Made by a program: the position numbers and the translations under genes
Shown: positions 56,150-64,000 of the stretch, in pieces
Position numbering within the stretch: the first letter of the stretch is position 1
How the letters are laid out: each line of letters begins with the position of its first letter
Notes under the pieces: model-generated
Database searches by the model: none
The model's input: only the letters and a program-made list of their open reading frames with translations
What the model was told of the DNA's origin: nothing
NCBI RefSeq assembly: GCF_000767835.1
Contig: NZ_JPEN01000062.1
Coordinates: 1-64,000, forward strand
DNA length: 64,000 nucleotides
Source: Streptococcus sinensis
Lineage (GTDB): Bacteria > Bacillota > Bacilli > Lactobacillales > Streptococcaceae
Reading direction: 5' to 3'

Positions 56150-58099
56150 TTAATCTTCTTTAGCCACGCGTGATTTGTTGGCGATGTCAGCTAGGATAGC
56201 TTCCACAAACTCGTCAACTGGAACGGTTTGCGTTTCTTTTTGGCCGTAGCGACGAACATTGACAGTACTGTCTTCTACTTCCTTGTCACCAACGATTAGC
56301 TGATAAGGAATCTTGCTGGTTTGTGAAGCACGAATCTTGTATTGCATCTTTTCATTGCGCTCGTCCACATCAGCACGGACACCCTTGTCACGCAGCTTCT
56401 TAGCCACTTGCCAAGCGTAGTCGATATGGGCTTCGTTGGAAACTGGAATCAAGGTCACTTGATGCGGAGCAAGCCAAGTCGGAAAGGCTCCCTTGTAATT
56501 TTCAATCAGGATAGCTGTGAAGCGCTCCATGGTTGAGATAACTCCACGGTGAATCATAACTGGACGATGTTCTTCACCATCAGCTCCGATATACTTGAGG
56601 TCAAAGCGCTCTGGCAAGAGGAAGTCCAGCTGGATAGTTGACAGAGTTTCTTCATTTCCAAGGGCTGTTTTAACTTGGATATCCAGTTTCGGACCGTAGA
56701 AGGCTGCTTCTCCTTCTGCTTCAAAGTAGTCCACACCCATTTCGTCCAAGGCTGCTCGCAGCATGGTTTGGGCATTTTCCCACATCTCATCGTTATCAAA
56801 ATACTTATGCGTATCCTGAGGATCACGAAGAGACAGGCGGAAACGATATTCTGTCAAGTTGAAATCTTCGTAAACATCGATAATCAACTGCAAGGCGCGT
56901 TGGAACTCTTCTTGAATTTGCTCTGGCGTGACAAAGAGGTGACCGTCGTTGAGAGACATTTCGCGCACACGTTGGAGACCAGTCAAGGCACCAGATTTTT
57001 CATAGCGGTGCATCATCCCAATCTCAGCAATACGGATTGGCAGCTCACGGTAAGAGTGAACATGGTGTTTGTAGACTTGAATGTGGTGCGGACAGTTCAT
57101 CGGACGAAGAACAAATTCTTCCCCGTCACCCATGTCCATGGTTGGGAACATGTCCTCTTGGTAGTGATCCCAGTGACCAGAAGTCTTATACAGTTCCACA
57201 GAAGCCAACGGCGGAGTGTAGACGTGTTGGTAACCAGAAGCCAATTCCTTGTCAACGATATAACGTTCCAACTCACGACGAACAGTGGCACCATTTGGCA
57301 ACCAGAATGGCAAGCCTTGACCCACTTCTTGAGAAATCATGAAGAGATCCAGTTCTTTCCCTAACTTACGGTGATCGCGTTCTTTGGCTTCTTCACGCAT
57401 TTGAAGGTAGTTCTTCAAGTCTTTCTTGTCAAACCAAGCTGTACCATAAACCCGCTGCATCATAGCATTGTCGCTGTTCCCGCGCCAGTATGCACCGGCC
57501 ACGTTCAAGAGGTGGAAGATTTGAATCCGACCTGTAGATGGAACGTGAGGCCCACGGCAGAGATCCACGTATTCGCCCTGACGGTAGATAGTCAAACCAC
57601 CCTCATCTTCTGAGTGTTCTTCAATCAATTCCAATTTATAAGGGTCGTTTTTGAAGATTTCACGTGCCTCATCTTTCGTTACTTCCTCACGAATAGATGG
57701 GAAGTTTTCTTTGACGATCTTTTGCATTTCTTCTTCGATACGAGGCAGGTCTTCGTTAGAGATTTGACCAGCAGTATTGTCGGTATCATAGTAGAAACCA
57801 TCTTCGATAGCTGGACCAACACCCAAGTGAATGTCTGGGAAAAGGCGACGAGCTGCTTGGGCAAACAAGTGAGCAGCAGAGTGACGCAAAATCGGAAGAG
57901 CGTCTTCGTGATCAGGTGTCACGATTTCAATGGCACCATCTTCAGTGATAGCACGAGTCGTATCGATGAGTTTGCCGTTGAATTTACCAGCGAGAGCTTT
58001 TTTAGCTAGGGAATTGCTGATAGATTGGGCAATTTCAAAAGTTGTAACGCCAGATTCGAATTCACGAACAGCGCCATCTGGGAAAGTAATCTTAATCAT
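56150..58099 (-). CDS. thrS: Threonyl-tRNA synthetase
   Basis: The 649-residue class II synthetase starts [20 protein letters not shown] (TGS domain), then has an editing domain with [10 protein letters not shown], the catalytic core with [20 protein letters not shown] (zinc-binding Cys and His) and a C-terminal anticodon domain. The ATG at 58099 follows AAGGAG; an upstream extension of 24 residues is not family-like. The transcript probably starts at the T-box promoter at 58858-58885 and passes through a small membrane protein gene first. Confidence 0.96.
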   Translation of the reverse strand: MIKITFPDGAVREFESGVTTFEIAQSISNSLAKKALAGKFNGKLIDTTRAITEDGAIEIVTPDHEDALPILRHSAAHLFAQAARRLFPDIHLGVGPAIEDGFYYDTDNTAGQISNEDLPRIEEEMQKIVKENFPSIREEVTKDEAREIFKNDPYKLELIEEHSEDEGGLTIYRQGEYVDLCRGPHVPSTGRIQIFHLLNVAGAYWRGNSDNAMMQRVYGTAWFDKKDLKNYLQMREEAKERDHRKLGKELDLFMISQEVGQGLPFWLPNGATVRRELERYIVDKELASGYQHVYTPPLASVELYKTSGHWDHYQEDMFPTMDMGDGEEFVLRPMNCPHHIQVYKHHVHSYRELPIRIAEIGMMHRYEKSGALTGLQRVREMSLNDGHLFVTPEQIQEEFQRALQLIIDVYEDFNLTEYRFRLSLRDPQDTHKYFDNDEMWENAQTMLRAALDEMGVDYFEAEGEAAFYGPKLDIQVKTALGNEETLSTIQLDFLLPERFDLKYIGADGEEHRPVMIHRGVISTMERFTAILIENYKGAFPTWLAPHQVTLIPVSNEAHIDYAWQVAKKLRDKGVRADVDERNEKMQYKIRASQTSKIPYQLIVGDKEVEDSTVNVRRYGQKETQTVPVDEFVEAILADIANKSRVAKED

Positions 58100-58203
58100 G
58101 TGTTTTCTCCTTAAAAATTTATCATATTTTATAACTGAGGTTTGAAGAACTGGGAAACTGGCTATCAACAAAGAATGATAACAATCGATTGGCTAAATCA
58201 ATT

Positions 58204-58581
58204 TCATTTTAGCTTTTTCATTCTGAAAATAAAGAAAAGCGTAGAAATACATAGATAGCATATCAAGGAAAGAATGAGAGACAGGTATTCCTCCTGAGTC
58301 ATCTCACCTCTCATGTATATCCTTATAGGATAGCTTTTTATCGCATTGACCAAATAGATAATAGCTGTCAAACTTAAAAGATATCCTGTTATAATGAGTT
58401 TCTTGTTGTTGAAAAACATTAAGATACCAAGAAAGGGAGCAAGGAATGGCAAGAGAGGAATGAATAGAAAAAATGAAAAGACGACAATATTTTCCGTTCC
58501 CCATAGACTGAGCGTATTCATTAGCCAGACATAGACTAATAGGAAGGTACAAGTCATCATCCAAGATAATATTTTCTTCAA
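58204..58581 (-). CDS. Small polytopic membrane protein between a Thr T-box and thrS
   Basis: The protein has about 125 residues and four hydrophobic helices (FLLVYVWLMNTLSLW, FFLFIPLLPFLAPFLGILMF, LLSLTAIIYLVNAI, LILSLICYLCISTLFFIF), with a charged loop RIYMRGEMTQEEY. I recognise no family. Starts are uncommon: TTG at 58581 has the better spacing from GAGGTG, and a GTG at 58590 overlaps it. It follows the T-box terminator by about 55 bases and precedes thrS by about 105 bp, so it should be expressed with thrS under threonine starvation. A transport or stress role is conceivable but not shown. Confidence 0.65.
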   Translation of the reverse strand: MKKILSWMMTCTFLLVYVWLMNTLSLWGTENIVVFSFFLFIPLLPFLAPFLGILMFFNNKKLIITGYLLSLTAIIYLVNAIKSYPIRIYMRGEMTQEEYLSLILSLICYLCISTLFFIFRMKKLK

Positions 58582-58644
58582 ATCTATCACCTCATTCAGC
58601 TATTGGCTAAATTCATTTTAACTTTGTTGTAACTATTTTCCATA

Positions 58645-58857
58645 CAAAAAACGACATCCATAAAAGGACGTCGCAACGTGGTTCCACCTTCATTTATGCA
58701 AGCCAAAAAGACCTACACCTCTGATTGGCTCTAACGTAGCCACCGTTTTATGTTTGCATAAAAGCTGATAGAGTAGTCCCAACTGCATCCTCTACGCGAT
58801 TTCCAGCTCCACGCGCTCTCTAAAAGATTTCCTGCAGGTGATATGTCTCTAAAAATT
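58645..58857 (-). promoter_or_regulatory. T-box leader, threonine type
   Basis: The minus strand has stem I (from AGAGAGCGCG to CTCTATC) with a candidate specifier ACT (58775-58777) followed by a purine and CTCT. It also has the T-box sequence AAGGTGGAACCACG (58677-58690), which pairs in the antiterminator, and a terminator GGACGTCG/CGACATCC type stem (58652-58673) with TTTTTTG. Uncharged tRNA-Thr would allow read-through into the membrane protein gene and thrS. The T-box motif is unmistakable; the specifier call is by position. Confidence 0.88.
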
Positions 58858-58885
58858 ATTATAGCACGATTGGAAAAATTTGCAA
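58858..58885 (-). promoter_or_regulatory. Promoter of the T-box leader
   Basis: The -35 TTGCAA (58880-58885) and -10 TATAAT (58858-58863) have a 16-bp spacer. Confidence 0.75.
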
Positions 58886-58891
58886 GAACTT

Positions 58892-59257
58892 TTACTGGTT
58901 TCCAGCTCTGCTATTTTTCCTACTAAATCGATAAATCAAATGCCCCAAGCCATTTCCAGCTAGTGAGAAAAGGAAATAGGCGGCATGATAAAGAGGAATC
59001 CACTCCCCAAAGGTGAAAATGGTCAGGAAAAATAAGAGGGCAACCAAGAGAGAAAAGCGCAAAGAAAATCCATGAAAAGCTGCGTAGAGCAGGGACACCA
59101 ACAGGGTTGCCAGAGGAGAGTAGATGAGAACATTTCCAACTACTAGCCCCTTACTTAAGATGGAATCCATGGGCAAATACCGTAACAGTATATAAAAGAC
59201 AAAATAGAAAAAGACAAGGGGGAGCAAAAAGAAAATTTCTTTTTTGTAACCTTTCAT
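58892..59257 (-). CDS. Hypothetical membrane protein downstream of the glycolipid synthases
   Basis: The 121-residue protein has three or four transmembrane helices (FFLLPLVFFYFVFYILL, GNVLIYSPLATLLVSLLYAAF, LLVALLFFLTIFTF, AAYFLFSLAGNGLGHLIY) and a basic tail. The ATG at 59257 follows GGAGG; a longer start lacks a ribosome site. It lies 36 bp after the glycosyltransferase gene, so co-transcription is likely. Function unknown. Confidence 0.7.
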   Translation of the reverse strand: MKGYKKEIFFLLPLVFFYFVFYILLRYLPMDSILSKGLVVGNVLIYSPLATLLVSLLYAAFHGFSLRFSLLVALLFFLTIFTFGEWIPLYHAAYFLFSLAGNGLGHLIYRFSRKNSRAGNQ

Positions 59258-59293
59258 AGGAGCACCTCCGATCATTAGGTCTCACGACGATGT

Positions 59294-60607
59294 TTATTTC
59301 AAATATTTCCGAATATTTTTTATCTGTTTCTTAGATGCCTTCATGATTCGTGTAGAACCACTTACTGGCAGAGAAATAATCTTACCTGGTAAATAGACAA
59401 TGGTCTTGGCTAAGCGTTTGGCAACCGTTTCTTCCGGATTGAGATCATTATGAAAATCCTTGCTAATAGTCAAATCTAAGTAGAATTCATAGACACGACG
59501 GCCAAAATTCTCTGAGGAAATCTCGTATAATTTATCAGCTAGCTTTTTCTCGTCCATATCTGGTGTTGCCAAAATGGCCTCCAAAATGGCTCCTGCCAAA
59601 TCCCGATTTTCATAATAGAGGGTACCAAAGGTTTTATCGCTGATCACATTGTCTAGATAAGGATTGCCATGGGCGATGATTGGTGTACCGCTAGCTAGGC
59701 TTTCCAGATAGGTCAGTCCCTGTGTTTCACTGGTGGAAGCTGAAATAAAGAAATCCGCTGCTTTATAGTAGAGGGCTGTATCGCTTGGCGCAATCATTCC
59801 TGTAAAAATGACAGCATCCTCAATATGAAGCTGGGCTACCAAGGCTTTTAAGTCCTCAGCATAAGGCCCATCTCCGACAATGACTAGTTTAACCTTATCA
59901 TTCTCTTCGAGAACCGTTGGCATCGCTTGAACAATCGCCTGGATATTTTTCTCGTAAGAAATTCTAGATAAACTGAGCAGCATGATTTCATCTTCTGCTA
60001 TACCCAGCTTAAAGCGCAGTTTCTTAATATCTTCCCGAGATAGTTCTGGTCGGTCAAACTTGGCCAACTCGATTCCTGTCGGAATGACCCGTTTTTCCGC
60101 CTTGATTTTATAACCAACTAAAAGGTCGTAGACAATCTCAGAAGGACAAATGACACCATCTAAATCACTCATGAAACCACGCACGATGTACTTGACCATA
60201 CTCGGACGAATCACCATTCCTTTGGCAAGATAGTGAACATAGTCCTCATACTGGGTATGGTAGGTGTGAACCACTGGAATCCGAAGTTCCTTGGCAATCC
60301 AGATTCCCAAGAGACCTAGAGAAAATTCTGTCTGGGTATGGATGATATCCAACTGGTACTGGCGGGCAATTTCCAAAGCATTGGAAAAACCACGATAAGC
60401 CACGCGCCGATCCTTAAAAGCGAAGAAAGGTACGCTGGGAATACGGATAATCTGCCAATCCTCATAGCGGTTGACATCCTTATCCGTCGTAGTAAAAATA
60501 AAGACTGTGTGACCTAGTTTCTCTAGCTCAGTCTTGAGGGTACGAATGCTCGTCGCCACCCCGGAAACCTGAGGAAAATAGGTATCTGTAAAAAGACCAA
60601 TCCGCAT
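59294..60607 (-). CDS. Glycolipid GT4 glycosyltransferase (alpha-monoglucosyldiacylglycerol synthase-like)
   Basis: The 437-residue GT-B enzyme has an N-terminal RIGLFTDTYFPQVSGVATSI and HTYHTQYEDYVHYLAKGM. The C-terminal domain has LLSLSRISYEKNIQAI and SETQGLTYLESLASGTPII. These features match the enzyme that adds the first glucose to diacylglycerol, and the pneumococcal homologue precedes CpoA in the same way. The product anchors lipoteichoic acid. It starts one base after the CpoA-like gene stop. Confidence 0.82.
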   Translation of the reverse strand: MRIGLFTDTYFPQVSGVATSIRTLKTELEKLGHTVFIFTTTDKDVNRYEDWQIIRIPSVPFFAFKDRRVAYRGFSNALEIARQYQLDIIHTQTEFSLGLLGIWIAKELRIPVVHTYHTQYEDYVHYLAKGMVIRPSMVKYIVRGFMSDLDGVICPSEIVYDLLVGYKIKAEKRVIPTGIELAKFDRPELSREDIKKLRFKLGIAEDEIMLLSLSRISYEKNIQAIVQAMPTVLEENDKVKLVIVGDGPYAEDLKALVAQLHIEDAVIFTGMIAPSDTALYYKAADFFISASTSETQGLTYLESLASGTPIIAHGNPYLDNVISDKTFGTLYYENRDLAGAILEAILATPDMDEKKLADKLYEISSENFGRRVYEFYLDLTISKDFHNDLNPEETVAKRLAKTIVYLPGKIISLPVSGSTRIMKASKKQIKNIRKYLK

Positions 60608-60608
60608 A

Positions 60609-61607
60609 TCACATCTCCAAAACTGTTTGGTAAGCCTTGACTAACTGAAGTGCGACATCATCAATAGAGCGACTCTCCGCAACGCGATAACCTGCTTCAC
60701 GTTTGTCCACTTTTCCGTCAAGAACCTTACGAAGCGATTCAACAAACTCATCTACATTATGACAAAGCTCCGCCGACTCTTCATCAATCCAGCCATTATA
60801 AACAGGAATATCACGCAGGACCACATGTTGACCACTGGCCAGCGCTTCTAGAACCACAATCCCTTCTGTCTCTTCATAAGATGGGAAAAAGAAAGCGTCA
60901 CTGCCTGACATGGCTCCTTGGAAGACTGCACCTTTGAAATAACCCGGAAATTCCACATTTTCTGGATGATTAAAGAGGACAAGCTCTCGAATCTTACGCG
61001 GAATAATCCAAAGATTGATTGAGCCCAGCCAGATAAAGCGGACATCTGGCATTCTGCGAGCCACTTCGACAAAATCTTCGATTCCTTTTCGTCTGAAATA
61101 AAGACCTGCACAAACCACGACTTTCTGTCCATCCACAATCTGAAAATGTTTTTTAAAGACTTCTTCCTTACGTTTGTCTTTCTTGTATTTAGACAGCTCA
61201 ATGCCATTTGATACAGCTATGATGGGCGTCGTTACACCGTAGGATTGGATCAATTTCTTTGAATACTCAGACGGAGTAATGATAAAATCCGCCATTTTAT
61301 ACATGTGAGCTAAATATTTGCCAAATAAGGGCGCAAAAAGATTAGAGCCAATAAAAGAGTTTTCAAAATCTTCTTTGGTCGAATGTCCGTGCATGATGAC
61401 TTTTTTGCCCCTTCGCTTGGCCGCGTGAAGAAGAAGCAAACTACGGGGGCCGTAGGTATTAATGTGCACGACATCATAATCTCCCAAAACATCTGTTGTA
61501 TAAGGAATTCCTGCTAGATCCAGTGCATGCATTTGATGCTGCAAGGCACGTCCGATGCCTGATTTTTCTAAAACAGACTTTCCTTCTAGATATAGTAATA
61601 CTTTCAT
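60609..61607 (-). CDS. cpoA: CpoA-like glycolipid galactosyltransferase
   Basis: The 332-residue GT4 enzyme begins KVLLYLEGKSVLEKSGIGRA and has HINTYGPRSLLLLHAAKRRG, VSNGIELSKYK and EETEGIVVLEALASGQHVVL. In pneumococcus CpoA adds galactose to monoglucosyl-diacylglycerol, and mutants are altered in beta-lactam response. The ATG at 61607 gives the family start; there is no ribosome site and TATAAT lies seven bases upstream, which suggests a leaderless mRNA. Confidence 0.82.
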   Translation of the reverse strand: MKVLLYLEGKSVLEKSGIGRALQHQMHALDLAGIPYTTDVLGDYDVVHINTYGPRSLLLLHAAKRRGKKVIMHGHSTKEDFENSFIGSNLFAPLFGKYLAHMYKMADFIITPSEYSKKLIQSYGVTTPIIAVSNGIELSKYKKDKRKEEVFKKHFQIVDGQKVVVCAGLYFRRKGIEDFVEVARRMPDVRFIWLGSINLWIIPRKIRELVLFNHPENVEFPGYFKGAVFQGAMSGSDAFFFPSYEETEGIVVLEALASGQHVVLRDIPVYNGWIDEESAELCHNVDEFVESLRKVLDGKVDKREAGYRVAESRSIDDVALQLVKAYQTVLEM

Positions 61608-61614
61608 ATTTTCT

Positions 61615-61620
61615 ATTATA
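61615..61620 (-). promoter_or_regulatory. cpoA -10 for a probably leaderless transcript
   Basis: TATAAT is separated from the ATG by AGAAAAT, with no ribosome site between. The -35 is weak. Confidence 0.5.
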
Positions 61621-61660
61621 CCCAAAAGATGCAAAAAAGGGAATCACCAAGGGAAGAATG

Positions 61661-61712
61661 AAATAAAAATCAAGCCTTATCCTGCCTCCTCATAAAACCA
61701 AAGGAAGGCTTG
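61661..61712 (-). terminator. Terminator after the 6S-like RNA
   Basis: Stem CAAGCCTT/AAGGCTTG with a 26-base loop followed by ATTTTTATTT. It is the last of the hairpins between ccpA and cpoA. Confidence 0.7.
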
Positions 61713-61875
61713 GACTTGTTTTCAGAATGATATTTTTGAAATAGACAGGCTCAGACTTAATCAAAAAAGAACACTCTCAAGAACTGTACATCCTGAGAGT
61801 TTACAATTTAGTGGATTTTAGTCTAGAGCATCTTCTCTACAGCCATCATTTGGTGACAAGATGAGAAAAGATCTT
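61713..61875 (-). ncRNA. ssrS: 6S-like RNA downstream of ccpA
   Basis: Nested complementary segments form one long rod: 61715-61719 with 61856-61860, 61726-61731 with 61845-61850, 61749-61757 with 61820-61829 (one bulge), and 61773-61779 with 61794-61800. Between the last two lies an unpaired bubble of about 15 and 19 nt, the hallmark of 6S RNA that mimics an open promoter. Position after ccpA agrees with my recollection of the streptococcal location. Ends are approximate; no covariance search was run. Confidence 0.6.
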
Positions 61876-61889
61876 GCGGTCTTTTCAGC

Positions 61890-62894
61890 TTATTTACGGG
61901 TCGATTTGCGCTCACTAATGCTATGAGCGAGAAGAACTTCACGTTCCTCTAAATCCTCTTTGTGCATAATCTTAGTCAGCATGCGCATACTAATCGCACC
62001 AATATCATAAAGAGGTTGACTGATGGTGGAAAGGTTAGGGCGAGTAAAGCGAGCTATTTGCGAATCATCGCTGGTAATGATTTCAAAATCTTCTGGAATC
62101 TTGACTCCTTGGTCTGACAAGCCATTGAGCAGACCAGCCGCCAATTCATCACCTGTCACAAAAGCTGCAGTGGCTTTTGAGACAATCAGGCGTTCAGCTA
62201 GATGGTAACCATCGTCGTAGCTATACTTGGACTCGAAGACCAGCCCTTCACTGTAAGGGAGTTTTTTGCTTTTCAGGGCTTCTTTGTAGCCAGATAAACG
62301 AATCTTGCCATTGATGTCATCAACCAAAGGGCCACTAACAAAGGCAATCTTCTTGTTACGATCAGCCAAAAGGCTCACCGCATCCGTTGTTGCCTGCTTA
62401 TAGTCAATATTGACACTTGGTAGTTGATGCTCTACATCTACCGTTCCTGCAAGGACCACCGGTGTCCGTGAACGTGAAAATTCAGAGCGAATTTTTTCAG
62501 TCAGATGATAACCCATGAAAATGATACCATCCACCTGCTTAGAGAAAAGCGTATTGACAACAGAAACTTCCTTGTCGTCATCTTCGTCGCTGTTTGCTAA
62601 GACGATGTTGTATTTATACATCTCAGCAATATCATCAATCCCCTTGGCCAGAGTTGAGAAGTAACTGTTGGTAATATTTGGAATCACAACGCCGACAGTA
62701 GTTGTTTTTTTACTAGCCAGACCACGTGCAACAGCATTTGGACGGTAGTCAAGGCGATCAATCACTTCCAACACTTTTTTACGCGTGTTTTCCTTTACAT
62801 TTTTGTTTCCATTTACGACTCGGCTAACTGTCGCCATTGAAACTCCCGCTTCACGGGCGACATCATAAATGGTTACTGTGTCGTCTGTGTTCAT
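61890..62894 (-). CDS. ccpA: Catabolite control protein A
   Basis: The 334-residue LacI-family regulator has an N-terminal helix-turn-helix (IYDVAREAGVSMATVSRVVN), the hinge helix PNAVARGLASKKT and a periplasmic-binding-type core with NSYFSTLAKGIDDIAEMYKY and VTGDELAAGLLNG. With HPr-Ser-P it binds cre sites and controls carbon use, including lac genes. It is divergent from pepQ, the normal streptococcal layout. A cre-like site lies inside its own promoter. Confidence 0.96.
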   Translation of the reverse strand: MNTDDTVTIYDVAREAGVSMATVSRVVNGNKNVKENTRKKVLEVIDRLDYRPNAVARGLASKKTTTVGVVIPNITNSYFSTLAKGIDDIAEMYKYNIVLANSDEDDDKEVSVVNTLFSKQVDGIIFMGYHLTEKIRSEFSRSRTPVVLAGTVDVEHQLPSVNIDYKQATTDAVSLLADRNKKIAFVSGPLVDDINGKIRLSGYKEALKSKKLPYSEGLVFESKYSYDDGYHLAERLIVSKATAAFVTGDELAAGLLNGLSDQGVKIPEDFEIITSDDSQIARFTRPNLSTISQPLYDIGAISMRMLTKIMHKEDLEEREVLLAHSISERKSTRK

Positions 62895-62946
62895 ATGGTT
62901 TCCTTTCTTTTATTGAAAATTTCGCTTTCACTTTCCTACACACACC

Positions 62947-62975
62947 ATTTTATCACTTATTGTAAACACTTTCAA
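62947..62975 (-). promoter_or_regulatory. ccpA promoter with an internal cre site
   Basis: The -35 TTGAAA (62970-62975) and -10 TAAAAT (62947-62952) have a 17-bp spacer. The site tgtaaacactttca (62961-62974) matches the cre consensus except one central base and overlaps the -35 and spacer. Binding would block ccpA transcription and may affect divergent pepQ. Confidence 0.75.
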
Positions 62976-63055
62976 GTATTTTGATAAGTTTTTGAAAACT
63001 CTTGATTTTTTTTGTTTTTTTTGCCAAAATAGAGGCATAGAAAGAAGGTCGAAAC

Positions 63056-64000
63056 ATGACAAAAATCAATCAAATCATCACTTATCTTGAAAATGAAAAA
63101 AAAGATGTGGCTGTCATATCCGATCCTGTAACGATTCAGTACCTAACTGGTTTTTACAGCGACCCTCATGAACGCCAAATGTTTCTACTCGTCTACACCG
63201 ACCATGAGCCGCTTCTTTTCGTACCTGCACTTGAGGTTGAGCGCGCTTCATCCATCGTGGATTTTAAGGTTGTAGGCTATGTTGATTCTGAAAATCCTTG
63301 GGAAAAGATCAAAATTTCCCTACCATCTCAAATCTTCAAACAAGTAGCAGTCGAGTTTGACAATCTCATTTTAACCAAATATCACGGCCTGCGTACCGTT
63401 TTTGACGGGGCTGAATTTGTCAATCTAACTCCTTATATCAACCGCTTGCGCTTGATCAAATCAGCCGACGAAATCCAGAAAATGCTGGTAGCTGGCCAGT
63501 ATGCCGACAAGGCTGTCAATATTGGTTTTGACAATATTTCACTGGATAATACCGAAACAGACATCATCGCTCAAATTGATTTTGCTATCAAGCGAGAAGG
63601 CTATGAGATGAGCTTTGAAACCATGGTTCTGACAGGCAATAACGCAGCCAATCCTCATGGCATTCCCGGAGCTAACAAAGTAGAAAATAATGCCCTCCTC
63701 CTCTTTGACCTGGGTTGCATGGTTAATGGCTATGCCAGTGATATGACACGGACCGTCGCTGTCGGGCAACCGGACCAGTTCAAAAAAGATATCTACCATC
63801 TGACATTGGAAGCCCAGCAAGCAGCGCTTGACTTTATCAAACCAGGCGTCACAGCTCATGAAGTGGATCGAGCGGCTCGCGAGGTCATCGAAAAAGCTGG
63901 CTATGGTGAGTATTTCAACCACCGTCTGGGTCACGGCATCGGTATGGATGTCCACGAATTCCCATCCATCATGGAGGGCAACGACATGGTCATCGAGGAA
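63056..64000 (+). CDS. pepQ: Xaa-Pro dipeptidase PepQ (3' end beyond window)
   Basis: The visible 315 residues include an N-terminal creatinase-like domain (VISDPVTIQYLTGFYSDPHE) and the start of the M24 pita-bread domain. LLLFDLGCMVNGYASDMTRT provides two metal-binding Asp, and GHGIGMDVHEFP provides a His. The remaining Glu ligands lie past the window end. It cleaves dipeptides with C-terminal proline. The ATG at 63056 follows an AGAAGG ribosome site, and it is divergent from ccpA. Confidence 0.95.
   Translation, partial: MTKINQIITYLENEKKDVAVISDPVTIQYLTGFYSDPHERQMFLLVYTDHEPLLFVPALEVERASSIVDFKVVGYVDSENPWEKIKISLPSQIFKQVAVEFDNLILTKYHGLRTVFDGAEFVNLTPYINRLRLIKSADEIQKMLVAGQYADKAVNIGFDNISLDNTETDIIAQIDFAIKREGYEMSFETMVLTGNNAANPHGIPGANKVENNALLLFDLGCMVNGYASDMTRTVAVGQPDQFKKDIYHLTLEAQQAALDFIKPGVTAHEVDRAAREVIEKAGYGEYFNHRLGHGIGMDVHEFPSIMEGNDMVIEE

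Overview
The window is Streptococcus chromosome, most likely from the sanguinis/mitis side of the genus (S. sanguinis, S. gordonii or a relative). This rests on the tagatose-6-phosphate lac genes, the atpEBFHAGDC order with the c subunit first, the murA-epuA-endA arrangement, a SAM-III (SMK) riboswitch on metK, an rgp-type rhamnan cluster, and ccpA divergent from pepQ. No species was assigned by comparison. Almost everything is on the minus strand; only pgl, a ferredoxin, mntE and pepQ run forward.

Region by region. 1-4400: lacR and lacABCD, followed by a complete promoter, RAT and terminator switch leading into a lacT reduced to 44 codons. 4480-8490: a membrane protein, a membrane-anchored matrixin-type metalloprotease, endA, epuA, murA and a DUF1146 protein. 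8490-14850: the F1Fo ATPase operon. 15390-20900: one apparent operon of lipoprotein, membrane fusion protein, ABC ATPase, MacB-like permease, response regulator and histidine kinase. 21136-27800: pgl, metK with an expanded SMK box, dCMP deaminase, the infC-rpmI-rplT operon with an attenuator leader, cmk, a LysM protein, ferredoxin and EbsA. 27850-49600: cell-wall polysaccharide genes in several transcription units, comprising an rgpABCD-F/GacH-like core, an upstream unit with a three-domain glycosyltransferase and a GacI/GacJ-like pair, rmlD on its own, and a GtrB/Gtr-type pair. 49690-53750: metY, a Nudix hydrolase and pcrA. 53850-58200: mntE, a decayed solute-binding-protein remnant, a catalytically altered signal-peptidase-like (SipA-like) protein and thrS. 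58200-61610: a Thr T-box that precedes a small membrane protein before thrS, and two glycolipid glycosyltransferases. 61650-64000: a 6S-like RNA, ccpA and the start of pepQ.

How the parts connect. CcpA probably controls itself through a cre inside its own promoter, and cre-like sites also sit at the lacT and atpE promoters. The rhamnan core makes and exports a polyrhamnose chain by an ABC transporter. The GacI/GacJ-like, flippase and GacH-like genes would add side chains and glycerol phosphate. CpoA and its partner make the glycolipid anchor of lipoteichoic acid.

No obviously new multi-gene defence or mobile system was found. The strongest unusual items are the SMK box with an insert of about 180 nt, the T-box separated from thrS by a membrane-protein gene, the SipA-like protein with Ser to Asp and Lys to Gly changes and no pilus genes beside it, the 977-residue GT2-RgpF-GT fusion, a likely AUA start for infC, and three genes that look leaderless.
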